64,000 nucleotides of DNA. Source: Bacteroidales bacterium (GTDB taxonomy: Bacteria > Bacteroidota > Bacteroidia > Bacteroidales > F082). Made by a program: the position numbers and the translations under genes. The notes below the pieces were generated by a model. The model ran no database searches, was not told where the DNA came from, and saw only the letters and a program-made list of their open reading frames with translations. Where the stretch lies: contig JAFXMK010000004.1 of NCBI GenBank assembly GCA_017530365.1, positions 62,001 through 126,000 of the forward strand, written 5' to 3'. Shown piece by piece: positions 32,858-41,507 of this stretch; within the stretch, counting starts at the first letter, position 1; each line of letters begins with the position of its first letter.

Positions 32858-34201
32858 TTATATCTTGAATAATAATCTTTCTCCTTTGTCATTTTCATGG
32901 AAAACGCCATTCTCATAAACCAAATTGCCGTTCACAAAAGCATGCGTCACCTGGGAATGGGTTTGGACACCATGGTAAGGCGTCCACTTACATTTGGAAT
33001 ATTCGTCTTCATTTTTAATCCGACGACTAACATTTAGGTCAACCAACGCGAGGTCGGCATGATAACCTTCACGGATAAAACCTCGACGGTCAATTCGGTA
33101 CAGGACGGCAGGATGATGGCACATCAGTTGCACCAACAGCGGCAAATCGTTTGGCAACACATTGACCATCACGTCCAAGGAATGCTGGATGGATGGGAAG
33201 CCCGACTTGCTGGTGAAGTAATCGCCTGTAAACTTCTCCCCCATTAAATGTGGGGCGTGATCGGTGCCAATGGTATCGATCAAACCTTCATGCAAAGCTC
33301 TCAGCAAGGCCTCCTTATCACGGTGCGACTTGATGGCTGGATTGCATTTGATGGCAAAACTCTTTTCCTCATAGCTGCTGTCATCAAACCAAAGGTAATG
33401 AGGGCAAGTCTCAGCGGTAATCCTTTTATCTCTCAGAGGAATATCATTCCTAAACAAAGACAATTCCTTTTGCGTGGAGATGTGCAACACGTGCAGTCGG
33501 GCACCGAACTTCTCCGCCATGTCAACGGCCTTGGATGAAGACCTGTAACAGGCTTCGGCGGTACGAATAAAAGGATGGATGCTCGCATCAACGACGACTT
33601 CACCTTTCGAAGCCAAGTCTTTACAGCACACCGTATTCTCATGGATAGTCTGTTCATCCTCGCAATGCGCGGCTATCAAGCAAGGCGATTCCCTGAATAA
33701 ACGAACCAGAACCTCATTCTTATCGACCAGCATATTGCCGGTACTGCTACCCATGAACAGTTTGATGCCACAAACCTTTTGAGGGTCAGTCTTCACCACT
33801 TCCGCCAGGTTGTCGTTAGTAGCACCAAGATAGAAAGAATAGTTAGCCAATGACTTCTCGGCTGCAAAATCGAACTTTTGCTGCAAGAGCTCCTGGGTAG
33901 TTGTTTGCGGATTAGTGTTGGGCATGTCCATGAAAGATGTCACGCCACCGGCTACAGCGGCACGGCTCTCGGAATAGACATCCGCCTTGTGCGTCAGTCC
34001 AGGCTCACGGAAATGCACATGCTCATCAATGATGCCCGGGATCAAATATTTTCCCGTACCTTCAATAACGGTAGCGGAACCTGGATCAAAGGATTCCTCG
34101 TCAGAGACAATCTTGGAAATCATCCCATCAGAAACAAAGACACTTGCCACAAAGGTTCGGCCTTCATTGACAAGTGTCGCATTTTTGATATAGTAATTCA
34201 T
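32858..34201 (-). CDS. pyrC: Dihydroorotase
   Basis: The 447-residue zinc amidohydrolase cyclises carbamoyl-aspartate to dihydroorotate in pyrimidine synthesis. Motifs: IIDEHVHFREPGLTHKADV (metal-site HxH), SFMDMPNTNPQTTT, AAHCEDE, LHVLHISTQKE, ETCPHYLWF, and IGTDHAPHL (catalytic Asp). Upstream residues in the same frame belong to the previous gene, so ATG 34201 (MNYYIKNATLVNEG) is the start; it overlaps the previous stop by 4 bases (ATGA). Confidence 0.93.
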   Translation of the reverse strand: MNYYIKNATLVNEGRTFVASVFVSDGMISKIVSDEESFDPGSATVIEGTGKYLIPGIIDEHVHFREPGLTHKADVYSESRAAVAGGVTSFMDMPNTNPQTTTQELLQQKFDFAAEKSLANYSFYLGATNDNLAEVVKTDPQKVCGIKLFMGSSTGNMLVDKNEVLVRLFRESPCLIAAHCEDEQTIHENTVCCKDLASKGEVVVDASIHPFIRTAEACYRSSSKAVDMAEKFGARLHVLHISTQKELSLFRNDIPLRDKRITAETCPHYLWFDDSSYEEKSFAIKCNPAIKSHRDKEALLRALHEGLIDTIGTDHAPHLMGEKFTGDYFTSKSGFPSIQHSLDVMVNVLPNDLPLLVQLMCHHPAVLYRIDRRGFIREGYHADLALVDLNVSRRIKNEDEYSKCKWTPYHGVQTHSQVTHAFVNGNLVYENGVFHENDKGERLLFKI

Positions 34202-34938
34202 TCGGTTTTCCTCGGTTTTATTTTTCCGAACATGCCTCTCCAACGCAGGTTCAGCACGCCAAAGACGGCTTCACGGAAGATACCTTTGCTCATTTTCGAC
34301 TGACCCTCACGACGATCAGTAAAGATGATAGAAACTTCCTCGATCTTAAAGCCCAGTTTCCAGGCTGTGTATTTCATCTCAATTTGGAAGGCATAACCCA
34401 CAAACTTGATACGGTCGAAATCAATCGTCTCTAAGACCTTACGGGTATAGCACACGAAACCAGCCGTGGTGTCTCGCACCTTCATGCGCGTGATGAATCG
34501 CACGTAAGCCGAGGCATAGTATGACATCAGCACGCGTCCCATGGGCCAGTTGACCACGTTGACTCCAGTCTTGTATCTCGAGCCCACTGCAAGATCGGCA
34601 CCATTGGCACAGGCATCATGCAAGCGGGCCAAGTCGTCAGGATTATGCGAGAAATCCGCATCCATCTCGAAAACATACTGGTAATCGCGTTCCAAAGCCC
34701 ACTTGAAACCCGTGATATAGGCTGTTCCCAGCCCGAGTTTTCCAGGTCGCTCAATGATAAACAGCTTGTCGGAGAACTCAGTCATCATGCCTTTGACAAT
34801 ATCGGCCGTCCCATCGGGACTGTTATCGTCGATGATCAAGATATCGAAAGCCATCGGCAGGTTGAACACATACCGGATAATTTTTTCGATGTTCTCTTTT
34901 TCTTTATAGGTAGGGATGATGACTAAGTTCTCTGACAT
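34198..34938 (-). CDS. Polyprenol-phosphate mannosyltransferase (family 2 glycosyltransferase)
   Basis: The 246-residue GT-A enzyme resembles dolichol-phosphate mannose synthase DPM1/Ppm1. Motifs: VIIPTYKEKENI, DILIIDDNSPDGTADI, the DxD-type metal site EMDADFSHNP, and LAVGSRYKTGVNVVNWP. It transfers mannose (or another sugar) from a nucleotide sugar to a polyprenyl phosphate, giving a membrane-bound donor for glycan building. The end overlaps pyrC (ATGA). No C-terminal GtrA-like membrane domain, though a gtrA gene is at 58600. Confidence 0.88.
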   Translation of the reverse strand: MSENLVIIPTYKEKENIEKIIRYVFNLPMAFDILIIDDNSPDGTADIVKGMMTEFSDKLFIIERPGKLGLGTAYITGFKWALERDYQYVFEMDADFSHNPDDLARLHDACANGADLAVGSRYKTGVNVVNWPMGRVLMSYYASAYVRFITRMKVRDTTAGFVCYTRKVLETIDFDRIKFVGYAFQIEMKYTAWKLGFKIEEVSIIFTDRREGQSKMSKGIFREAVFGVLNLRWRGMFGKIKPRKTE

Positions 34939-34952
34939 AAGGAACTGTTATT

Positions 34953-37691
34953 TTAAAAAATTACAATATTTCTAACTTCCCAAGCGGGATTCACACTCGT
35001 AGAGCTTGTGTATTTGAAGGCGATCACAACAGTCTCGTCAACGTATTGGCGCAAATCAATCTGCGAAGTGATGAAATCCCAGTTGTTGCCAGAAGGCCAC
35101 TGATCCAGCTCCAATTCCGTCCAATTGGTAGTGGTGACATCACCCGTGTAATTCGTCGTGATCATCACGGAAAGCCAGCCTGAAGGATTGGCATAGTTCA
35201 CTGCCTGTTCAAAAGTCATTGTGACGACATTCACCCATGGAAGCACAATGGCGGGGGACACCAGCCAGCTCTCAGTGGCATTGCCAGACGAAACATAAGA
35301 ACTCGCTTTCATGCACTGGTAGCCGCTATTATGAGCCCAGACATAGTCCAAGCCACCGAGTTCAACATTCTGGATGGTGAAGGTTCCTTGATCATACATG
35401 AAGCTCTCTGAGAAGTAACCTTGTTGTGGTGGCGGTGTTGGAGGCGTATAACCTTCTAATACGAAGTCTTCTGCATTGCCTTTGCTGTCGCGCAGACCAG
35501 CTTGGGCAAAGTAAGGGCACAACTTGCCAAGGACCGCCAAACGATGTCCGAGGTTGTCGGGGTTGTTCATCAAATTGACTTGTTCGCGCAAAGGCTTGCC
35601 TGAAGGAAGGTTCACAATGAGGCATTGGGTGATTTCACGACAATCCACATCGTCAGCGATGATCACGTTGGTGGAAAGGTCGAAAGGAGCTTCCCAATTG
35701 ACTTGGTCATTGGAAGACACTGAATTGTTGCCAGCTTTCACTGCACCTACAATATAGCCTTGAACCCAAGCCGTAATTGTGTTCTCGGGATTAGTTGAAT
35801 GATTCCAATTCTGGTTGGAGATACCTGCAGCAACGTTGTATGGATCGTCAGCGGTACCGCTTCCCGAACCCGTGCCAGGTCCTGGAGGCGGAGTGGGGCC
35901 AGTGCCCGTGCCTTCCTCTACGGTGATGTTCTTGATCTCAAAGGTACGGGAGCCGTTGGCTGTTGAACGGAACCTGACCGCCACAGTCACTGTCTGACCG
36001 AGGTAGGAATCCAGGCTAGCCTCCTTGTCGGTAAAGGTCCATGCGTTACCAGTAGAGTTGTTTTCAATATTGTCCATCAGCACATCCCAGTTTGCTCTTT
36101 GGGGATCTCCATCCCATTCATAGTCGGTAGAGACCAGCATCGTGACATCCTGAGCCATAGGAGCATTGTATTTAGCGGCATAGTTCAAGACCACCTTGGC
36201 ATGTTCCACACCTTCGATCATCACGGGTGAGGAGATCAGCCAGTCATCGTTTTCATAGTCCGTTCCACCAGTGCCACCTTCGTGACCAGAAATCCAAGCA
36301 GATTCGTATTTAATGGTCCATGATTGAGGACCTAGCACATCCTTGGTGAGATAGGAGCCAAAATCGGAAGCGAACGACTGGCTATAAGGCATGGATTGTA
36401 CTTCACCACCTGGCGCTGGAGGATTGGGACCAACACTGCCACCTTCTTCGATGGTAATGCTTTTGATTTCCATGGTACCAGCCTTCTGGTCGGTAGAAGT
36501 GTATTTCACCGCGAAGCATGCTGTTTGACCAGCATATTCACTCAGTGAAATCTCAGCTGTCAGGAAGTCATTCCAGTTGCTACCCTCGCTCAGGTTAGCG
36601 GGAACCTGACGCCATGATGCCACAGTCGGGTCATCGCCATAAACATAATCTGTAGAGGCCCAAATCGTGACTTCGCTACTGATATTGGTGAAGTAACGCC
36701 CGATATACGACATGGTCATCTTCACATCGCTCACGCCCGAGAGATCCACCGGCGAAGAGATCAACCAGTCGATGTTGGCATAGTTCTCGCCCGGGTTTCC
36801 TCCCTCATGTCCAGTGATCTTTGCGGTGCTGTAGTCAATCATCCATGACTGCTCACCCAACTCGTCAAATGTTGTATAAGAACCAAACTCGGATGCGAAA
36901 CTCTGCGTATAAGGCAGATGCTGCACTTCACCAGCCGGTGATGGAGGAGTCGGTTCGCCACCTTCAAATTTCATGTCTTTCTTGGAACGGAGGATTAGCT
37001 GCCAATCGTTGTTATAGACCGAAGCGATTGCCACCAAGCTACCTTTGCCAGTAGGCATCAGGTCGTATGCAAAGTTGGCGTAATTGCTGGTACGGACGAT
37101 GATTTCACCTGTGGCGTCCTTCAAGTTACGGTTGGTGTTCTCGCCAGGGTTGCAGAAAGCGGAACCCTGTTCGACAAACTCCACATCATTGAGTTTCACC
37201 AAACCGGCAGTGAAGTTACCTGTCTTGATATCGGCGATGGTCACCGTGGCAGGCTCGATCGGATCGTTGAAAGGATAAATGATCAAGTGGCCGTCAGGGC
37301 TGAAGCCTTTCCCATCAATACCCACAATCTGAGGCAGGTTATGATAGTTGTTGACCATCAGGTTCTTGTCAAGGAAAACACGCACCGAGTCACCGATGCG
37401 GGCTGCCGATGAGGTGTTCATCATCAACTCAATGGCCTTGCCCGATTTACGGTCTTGGATGAAGATGGCCTTGTAAAGGTTGCCCGACTGCTCATCTGCA
37501 GTGACGATACCGCAAACCGAAGCCTCTGTAAAGCTTGTGTTGGCAGGCAAAGCAAGCAGGTCGTCGATGGAGTAGAGCTCTCCAACCGGCAGCACCGGGA
37601 TCGGAGGAACTTCATAATCTTTCTTGCACGAGGTAAAAAGCACACCCATCAAGGCAAGAAGAATAAAACTGGTTTTGAATAGGTTTTTCAT
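34953..37691 (-). CDS. Multidomain lipoprotein: DUF5689, choice-of-anchor-J domains and DUF6359-like domain
   Basis: The 912-residue lipoprotein has a lipobox (MKNLFKTSFILLALMGVLFTSC). An N-terminal DUF5689 domain (about 35-245: VCGIVTADEQSGNLYKAIFI) is followed by two jelly-roll choice-of-anchor-J domains (about 260-415 and 430-590). Their shared motif is QSFASxFGSY, WLISSPV and (V/F)AVKYTST or AVRFRST. A DUF6359-like segment comes next (about 610-745: SGTADDPYNVAAGISNQNW) and then a third jelly roll (about 755-912). It is separated by a heptad array from a TonB-dependent receptor gene and probably forms its surface partner for capturing a substrate. Confidence 0.85.
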   Translation of the reverse strand: MKNLFKTSFILLALMGVLFTSCKKDYEVPPIPVLPVGELYSIDDLLALPANTSFTEASVCGIVTADEQSGNLYKAIFIQDRKSGKAIELMMNTSSAARIGDSVRVFLDKNLMVNNYHNLPQIVGIDGKGFSPDGHLIIYPFNDPIEPATVTIADIKTGNFTAGLVKLNDVEFVEQGSAFCNPGENTNRNLKDATGEIIVRTSNYANFAYDLMPTGKGSLVAIASVYNNDWQLILRSKKDMKFEGGEPTPPSPAGEVQHLPYTQSFASEFGSYTTFDELGEQSWMIDYSTAKITGHEGGNPGENYANIDWLISSPVDLSGVSDVKMTMSYIGRYFTNISSEVTIWASTDYVYGDDPTVASWRQVPANLSEGSNWNDFLTAEISLSEYAGQTACFAVKYTSTDQKAGTMEIKSITIEEGGSVGPNPPAPGGEVQSMPYSQSFASDFGSYLTKDVLGPQSWTIKYESAWISGHEGGTGGTDYENDDWLISSPVMIEGVEHAKVVLNYAAKYNAPMAQDVTMLVSTDYEWDGDPQRANWDVLMDNIENNSTGNAWTFTDKEASLDSYLGQTVTVAVRFRSTANGSRTFEIKNITVEEGTGTGPTPPPGPGTGSGSGTADDPYNVAAGISNQNWNHSTNPENTITAWVQGYIVGAVKAGNNSVSSNDQVNWEAPFDLSTNVIIADDVDCREITQCLIVNLPSGKPLREQVNLMNNPDNLGHRLAVLGKLCPYFAQAGLRDSKGNAEDFVLEGYTPPTPPPQQGYFSESFMYDQGTFTIQNVELGGLDYVWAHNSGYQCMKASSYVSSGNATESWLVSPAIVLPWVNVVTMTFEQAVNYANPSGWLSVMITTNYTGDVTTTNWTELELDQWPSGNNWDFITSQIDLRQYVDETVVIAFKYTSSTSVNPAWEVRNIVIF

Positions 37692-37711
37692 ATTTATATA
37701 TTTACTTTAAA

Positions 37712-37757
37712 TTCTTACTTCTTACTTCTGTCTTCTGACTTCTATCTTCTTACTTCC
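37712..37757 (-). repeat. Heptad array, GAAGTAA family, after the TonB receptor gene
   Basis: On the minus strand AAGGAAGTAAGAAG then ATAGAAG, TCAGAAG, ACAGAAG, TAAGAAG, TAAGAAT: about six units. The receptor stop TAA (37750-37752) is inside the first unit. Confidence 0.88.
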
Positions 37758-40317
37758 TTATCGTCAAATTAAGGAAGAAATTCGTTCCGTACATATAAGA
37801 GTACTTCGACGGGAACATGTCGGGATCGTTGGCGTTGAAGCGCAACTGGTCATAACCGTACAGAACAGCACTCTTGTTGTTGAGGATGTTGTTGACGCTG
37901 GCGGTGAACAGGAAATAGTATCCTTTATATCTACGAGAGTAACCGCCGAAGAAGTCGAGGGTGAAGGTTGAGTGCAATGGATCTTGTGCAAGCACTGCTG
38001 GAATACGGCCATCACCTTCAGCATAGTGCGCCATGCCAACTTTGGTGTGGTTGTATGGGTTGATATCGAAATACATGTTGGCCAGGTAGTTGGCATTCAT
38101 GCTCACCCACCAGTTCTTGGGGTCATTGTATCTGACACCCAACGAAGCCACGGTTTCAGGACCTGAAGAAACGTGATAGTTCTTCAAATAGGCCGTATGA
38201 CCATTGATATAGGCATTGTCGTTATTGTCATCATAGATGGAGAAGAGTGGATTGTTCGTATAAACATGGACACCATTGGCAGCGGCAGCCTGCAAGGTGA
38301 TGGTGGGCGTCACGTTGTATTCAGCACCCATCTCAAGACCGACGCTCTTTTGGTTGATACCAGTCATGACGAAGTTGATATATTCACTCGTATAGGTATT
38401 GCCCGATTCAGAAGAGCCAGTATAAACATTCTCGCAATAGAAGCTGCGGTTCCAGATAAGATTGTGATAGGTATAATAATAACCTGTCAGGCGGAACTTG
38501 AAGATAGGTGAACGGTACTGATAGCCGAGATCGAAAGCTGCGATACGTTCGCTTTCAGGCTTCTCTGACACAAGCGTGTGGCGGGTACGAGGCGACACGT
38601 AGATGTCTCTGAACTGCGGTGCCTGGTAGATATAGGCCATGTTGGCTACGATATGGTTACGTCCGTTAATGGCGTATGTGACACCTGCCTTGACAGCAGG
38701 GTCAAGAAAGTTATGCATCTTGTCACGACCGAACGACAAGCTGTCGGGGAAAGCGCCGTTGTTGAACAAGCCTTGGCGCCAGATCTGGGTATAAGAAAGC
38801 TGGAGGCCGAGATACATATCGAAGTTACCTACCAGATAGTCCAACTGGCTCCAGATACGGCCGGCGTTACGGTTGGCGTAATAATTATAGTTGATGATGT
38901 CGCCCTTTTTGGCTACATGGTTGGGCGTGTTCAAGTCGATTTGGCATTCGTCAGACTCCAGATTCTCTGCATACTTATTAATATCATAATAGAAGTCACC
39001 GCCCAGCAAATCGTCAACCAGCTCGTAGTAATGCGTACGAGAGTTGCTGTAAGCCAAACCACCAGCCAAGATCAAGTTCGGTTGGAACTCATGCTTAAAG
39101 TAGGAGGAAGCTCCCATCTGCCTCTTGTCGTAACGGCGTTCGGCGACGATATATTTAGAGGACAGTCCCGAAATCGTCTTGCCTTCACCATTGGCGTTGA
39201 CAATCGTGGCGTTGTGGTTCATGTTGGCGAGATATAGTCCATCCCAGTCGATTTGGGTCACCTTCGGGTAGCGGTCCAACCAGCTTTGAAGTGCGTTTTC
39301 GTATTCAGCGGTGCTGGTGGCGTGGTTGATCAGGTAACTGGGCAAGTTCTTGTAATAATCAGGACGCGGATCAGCGGCCTCACCCCATTCGAGGGCAGTC
39401 TGTCCACCAGGACCAGCAAAGAAGAAGGCTGAAGTGGTGAGCTGCGTCTTCTGGCTAGGCGTCCAATACCAAGTCAACTGTGTAAACGGCTGATGATAAC
39501 GGCTCACCCTTGAGTTACGAATCACTTGCTTTCCATTGGGAAGGGTTTGATAGCCCCAGTTGGGGTTGTAATAGTTGGAGCCAACGAGGTCGTAAGCTTC
39601 CTGGACCACCGGTGACGAACCTCCACGTTGTGAAGGAGCACCAAAGAAGGTGAGGTCAAGGCTATGCTCTTCGTTGATCTTCTTCTCTACGGAAAGGAAG
39701 TAGCTTGCTGCCTCGTAGAAAGTGCCCTCCGTATAACCTTCTCCAGCATAACGCGCGCTGGCCATTGCCATCAGATACCAGCCATTACCCATCTCGCCCG
39801 TGCCGATGGAGGCATTGAGGCGGTGGTTATAGGAACGGTTGGAGAAGGCATAGCCCAAAGAGATCTGCTTGCGGTACTGCGAGGCACGCGTTGAAAAAGC
39901 CGTAAGGCCGCCGAGACCGCCGAAGCCAGCATCGGTACGGCCTAGACCCTCAACAAGCACCGAGTTGCGAAATGCATCGTTGAGGCCTCCCCAGTTGGAG
40001 AACACCGGACGACCCGTCTCAGGGTCGTTCATCAAGATGCCGTTGATCATGACATCGGAATACTTCGAGTCGTTGCCACGCACACGATAACGAAGCGCTC
40101 CCAAGTTGTAGGCGGCGATGGAATTGAACACATCGCGCGATGAGTGCAGCAAGGTGGAAGCATCGTTCACAGAGGTCGATGACTCGTCGAAATCAGAGTC
40201 AAGCAGAATGACCGTAGGAACCTCCACTTCTTGTTGGTTCACTGTCGTATCCACCGTCTGGGCAGTAAGCCTGACGCATAACAAGACAGCGATTGCTAAA
40301 AGTAATGTTTTCCTCAT
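37750..40317 (-). CDS. TonB-dependent receptor, plug and barrel
   Basis: The 855-residue outer-membrane receptor has a signal peptide (MRKTLLLAIAVLLCVRLTAQ). A plug domain (about 40-150) contains GALRYRVRGNDSKYSDVMIN and GGLGGLTAFSTRA. A 22-strand-type barrel follows, ending with FFLNLTIRK. There is no N-terminal carboxypeptidase-like domain, unlike SusC-type receptors. ATG 40317 is chosen over in-frame 40368 and 40332, because it starts a full signal peptide and the upstream start lies in the promoter region. The flanking lipoprotein and divergent secreted nuclease-fold gene suggest a role in nucleic-acid, nucleotide or phosphate uptake (inference). Confidence 0.88.
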   Translation of the reverse strand: MRKTLLLAIAVLLCVRLTAQTVDTTVNQQEVEVPTVILLDSDFDESSTSVNDASTLLHSSRDVFNSIAAYNLGALRYRVRGNDSKYSDVMINGILMNDPETGRPVFSNWGGLNDAFRNSVLVEGLGRTDAGFGGLGGLTAFSTRASQYRKQISLGYAFSNRSYNHRLNASIGTGEMGNGWYLMAMASARYAGEGYTEGTFYEAASYFLSVEKKINEEHSLDLTFFGAPSQRGGSSPVVQEAYDLVGSNYYNPNWGYQTLPNGKQVIRNSRVSRYHQPFTQLTWYWTPSQKTQLTTSAFFFAGPGGQTALEWGEAADPRPDYYKNLPSYLINHATSTAEYENALQSWLDRYPKVTQIDWDGLYLANMNHNATIVNANGEGKTISGLSSKYIVAERRYDKRQMGASSYFKHEFQPNLILAGGLAYSNSRTHYYELVDDLLGGDFYYDINKYAENLESDECQIDLNTPNHVAKKGDIINYNYYANRNAGRIWSQLDYLVGNFDMYLGLQLSYTQIWRQGLFNNGAFPDSLSFGRDKMHNFLDPAVKAGVTYAINGRNHIVANMAYIYQAPQFRDIYVSPRTRHTLVSEKPESERIAAFDLGYQYRSPIFKFRLTGYYYTYHNLIWNRSFYCENVYTGSSESGNTYTSEYINFVMTGINQKSVGLEMGAEYNVTPTITLQAAAANGVHVYTNNPLFSIYDDNNDNAYINGHTAYLKNYHVSSGPETVASLGVRYNDPKNWWVSMNANYLANMYFDINPYNHTKVGMAHYAEGDGRIPAVLAQDPLHSTFTLDFFGGYSRRYKGYYFLFTASVNNILNNKSAVLYGYDQLRFNANDPDMFPSKYSYMYGTNFFLNLTIRK

Positions 40318-40365
40318 ATTAGTTGATTTCATTTGTACTTCAAAATCGGAATTATAGATAGAGTG

Positions 40366-40373
40366 CAAATATA
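40366..40373 (-). promoter_or_regulatory. -7 promoter element of the TonB receptor gene
   Basis: TATATTTG on the minus strand, exact TAnnTTTG, 48 bases before ATG 40317. The ATG at 40368 would lie on this element, so it is not the start. Confidence 0.65.
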
Positions 40374-40414
40374 TAAAATCTCCTTTTATTATTTTTATTA
40401 TTTGAGGTTTTTCT

Positions 40415-40422
40415 TATTTTTG
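40415..40422 (+). promoter_or_regulatory. -7 promoter element of the endonuclease/phosphatase-fold gene
   Basis: TATTTTTG, exact TAnnTTTG, 21 bases before ATG 40444, with a TTTG 10 bases further upstream (too close for a -33 box). Confidence 0.65.
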
Positions 40423-40443
40423 CAGTGTAAAAAATGAATTGTG

Positions 40444-41493
40444 ATGAACAAAACACTCATTTGGATCCTTGTGGCTGCAGCCATGTTCTGCGGCCTGAAG
40501 TCACTCAACGCACAAGAGCGACAAGCCTATAAAATCGGCCTCGTCGGTTTCTACAATTTGGAAAACCTCTTTGACACCATCGACGATCCGCTCAAGATCG
40601 ATGAAGAGTTCACTCCCGATGGCGCCAACCAGTGGAACACCGAAAAATACAAGGCCAAATTGCATAACATGGCCTACGCCATCTCCACCATCGGCATGGA
40701 TTACACGCCAGACGGCGCGGCAGTGCTGGGGCTTTGTGAGTTGGAAAACCGTCAAGTGTTAGAAGACTTGGTTGCTCAACCGGAAATCGTCGGACGCAAC
40801 TACCAAATCGTGCATTATGATTCGCCCGACCGTCGTGGTGTCGACGTGGCTCTGATCTATAATCCCAAATATCTAAAGGTAACCGGCTCCAAATCGTATC
40901 GCACGGTGGTGCCTGACGAGCCCGACTTCATCACCCGCGACCAACTCCTGGTGTCAGGGCTCTTTGATGGCGAGCCCATGCATTTCATCGTGATGCACTG
41001 GCCTTCACGCTACGGCGGCGAGAAACGCTCCTTGCCCGGCAGAATGGCTGCCGCCAAACTTTGCCGTCATATCACCGACTCCTTGTTGGCCGACGACCCC
41101 AACGCCAAGGTCATCATGATGGGTGACTTCAACGACTACCCCACTAACAAGAGCATCACCAAGCATCTTCGCGCCAATGGCGACAAGAAGCACCTTGAGG
41201 AAGGCGACTATTTCAACCCCATGTACGAGCTGCACCAGAACGGCATCGGCACCAACTATTACCGCGACGTTCCCGGCGTGTTAGACCAGACCATCATCAC
41301 GCCCGCCTTGCTTCCTACCGATTACAGCACCTACCAGTACAAGAACGCCAAGGTACACAACAAGGAGTTCCTGAAACAGCATGGCGGCCGTTACAATGGA
41401 TTCCCCTTCCGCACCTTTGCCGCTGGCGTCTGGGCAGGAGGATATAGCGACCACTTCCCAGTTTACCTGATTCTTTTAAAGAAGGCAGAATAA
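40444..41493 (+). CDS. Secreted endonuclease/exonuclease/phosphatase-family protein
   Basis: The 349-residue protein has a signal peptide (MNKTLIWILVAAAMFCGLKS..NAQ). The EEP-fold motifs are VGFYNLENLFDTIDD (metal-site Asn/Glu), LGLCELENRQVLEDL, the catalytic HWPSRYGG, MMGDFNDYP (Asp/Asn pair) and YSDHFPVYL (catalytic Asp-His). It hydrolyses phosphodiester bonds in nucleic acids or lipids outside the cytoplasm. ATG 40444 is used; a GTG one codon earlier is also in frame. Divergent from the receptor/lipoprotein genes, with which it may cooperate. The stop (GAATAA) leads into a degenerate heptad. Confidence 0.9.
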   Translation: MNKTLIWILVAAAMFCGLKSLNAQERQAYKIGLVGFYNLENLFDTIDDPLKIDEEFTPDGANQWNTEKYKAKLHNMAYAISTIGMDYTPDGAAVLGLCELENRQVLEDLVAQPEIVGRNYQIVHYDSPDRRGVDVALIYNPKYLKVTGSKSYRTVVPDEPDFITRDQLLVSGLFDGEPMHFIVMHWPSRYGGEKRSLPGRMAAAKLCRHITDSLLADDPNAKVIMMGDFNDYPTNKSITKHLRANGDKKHLEEGDYFNPMYELHQNGIGTNYYRDVPGVLDQTIITPALLPTDYSTYQYKNAKVHNKEFLKQHGGRYNGFPFRTFAAGVWAGGYSDHFPVYLILLKKAE

Positions 41494-41507
41494 AGAAGAT
41501 AGTAGTC
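41490..41507 (+). repeat. Degenerate heptads after the endonuclease-fold gene
   Basis: The plus strand reads AATAAAGAAGATAGTAGTC directly at the stop codon; two to three imperfect units of the GAAGTAA type. Weak on its own, counted because position and composition match the better arrays. Confidence 0.4.
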
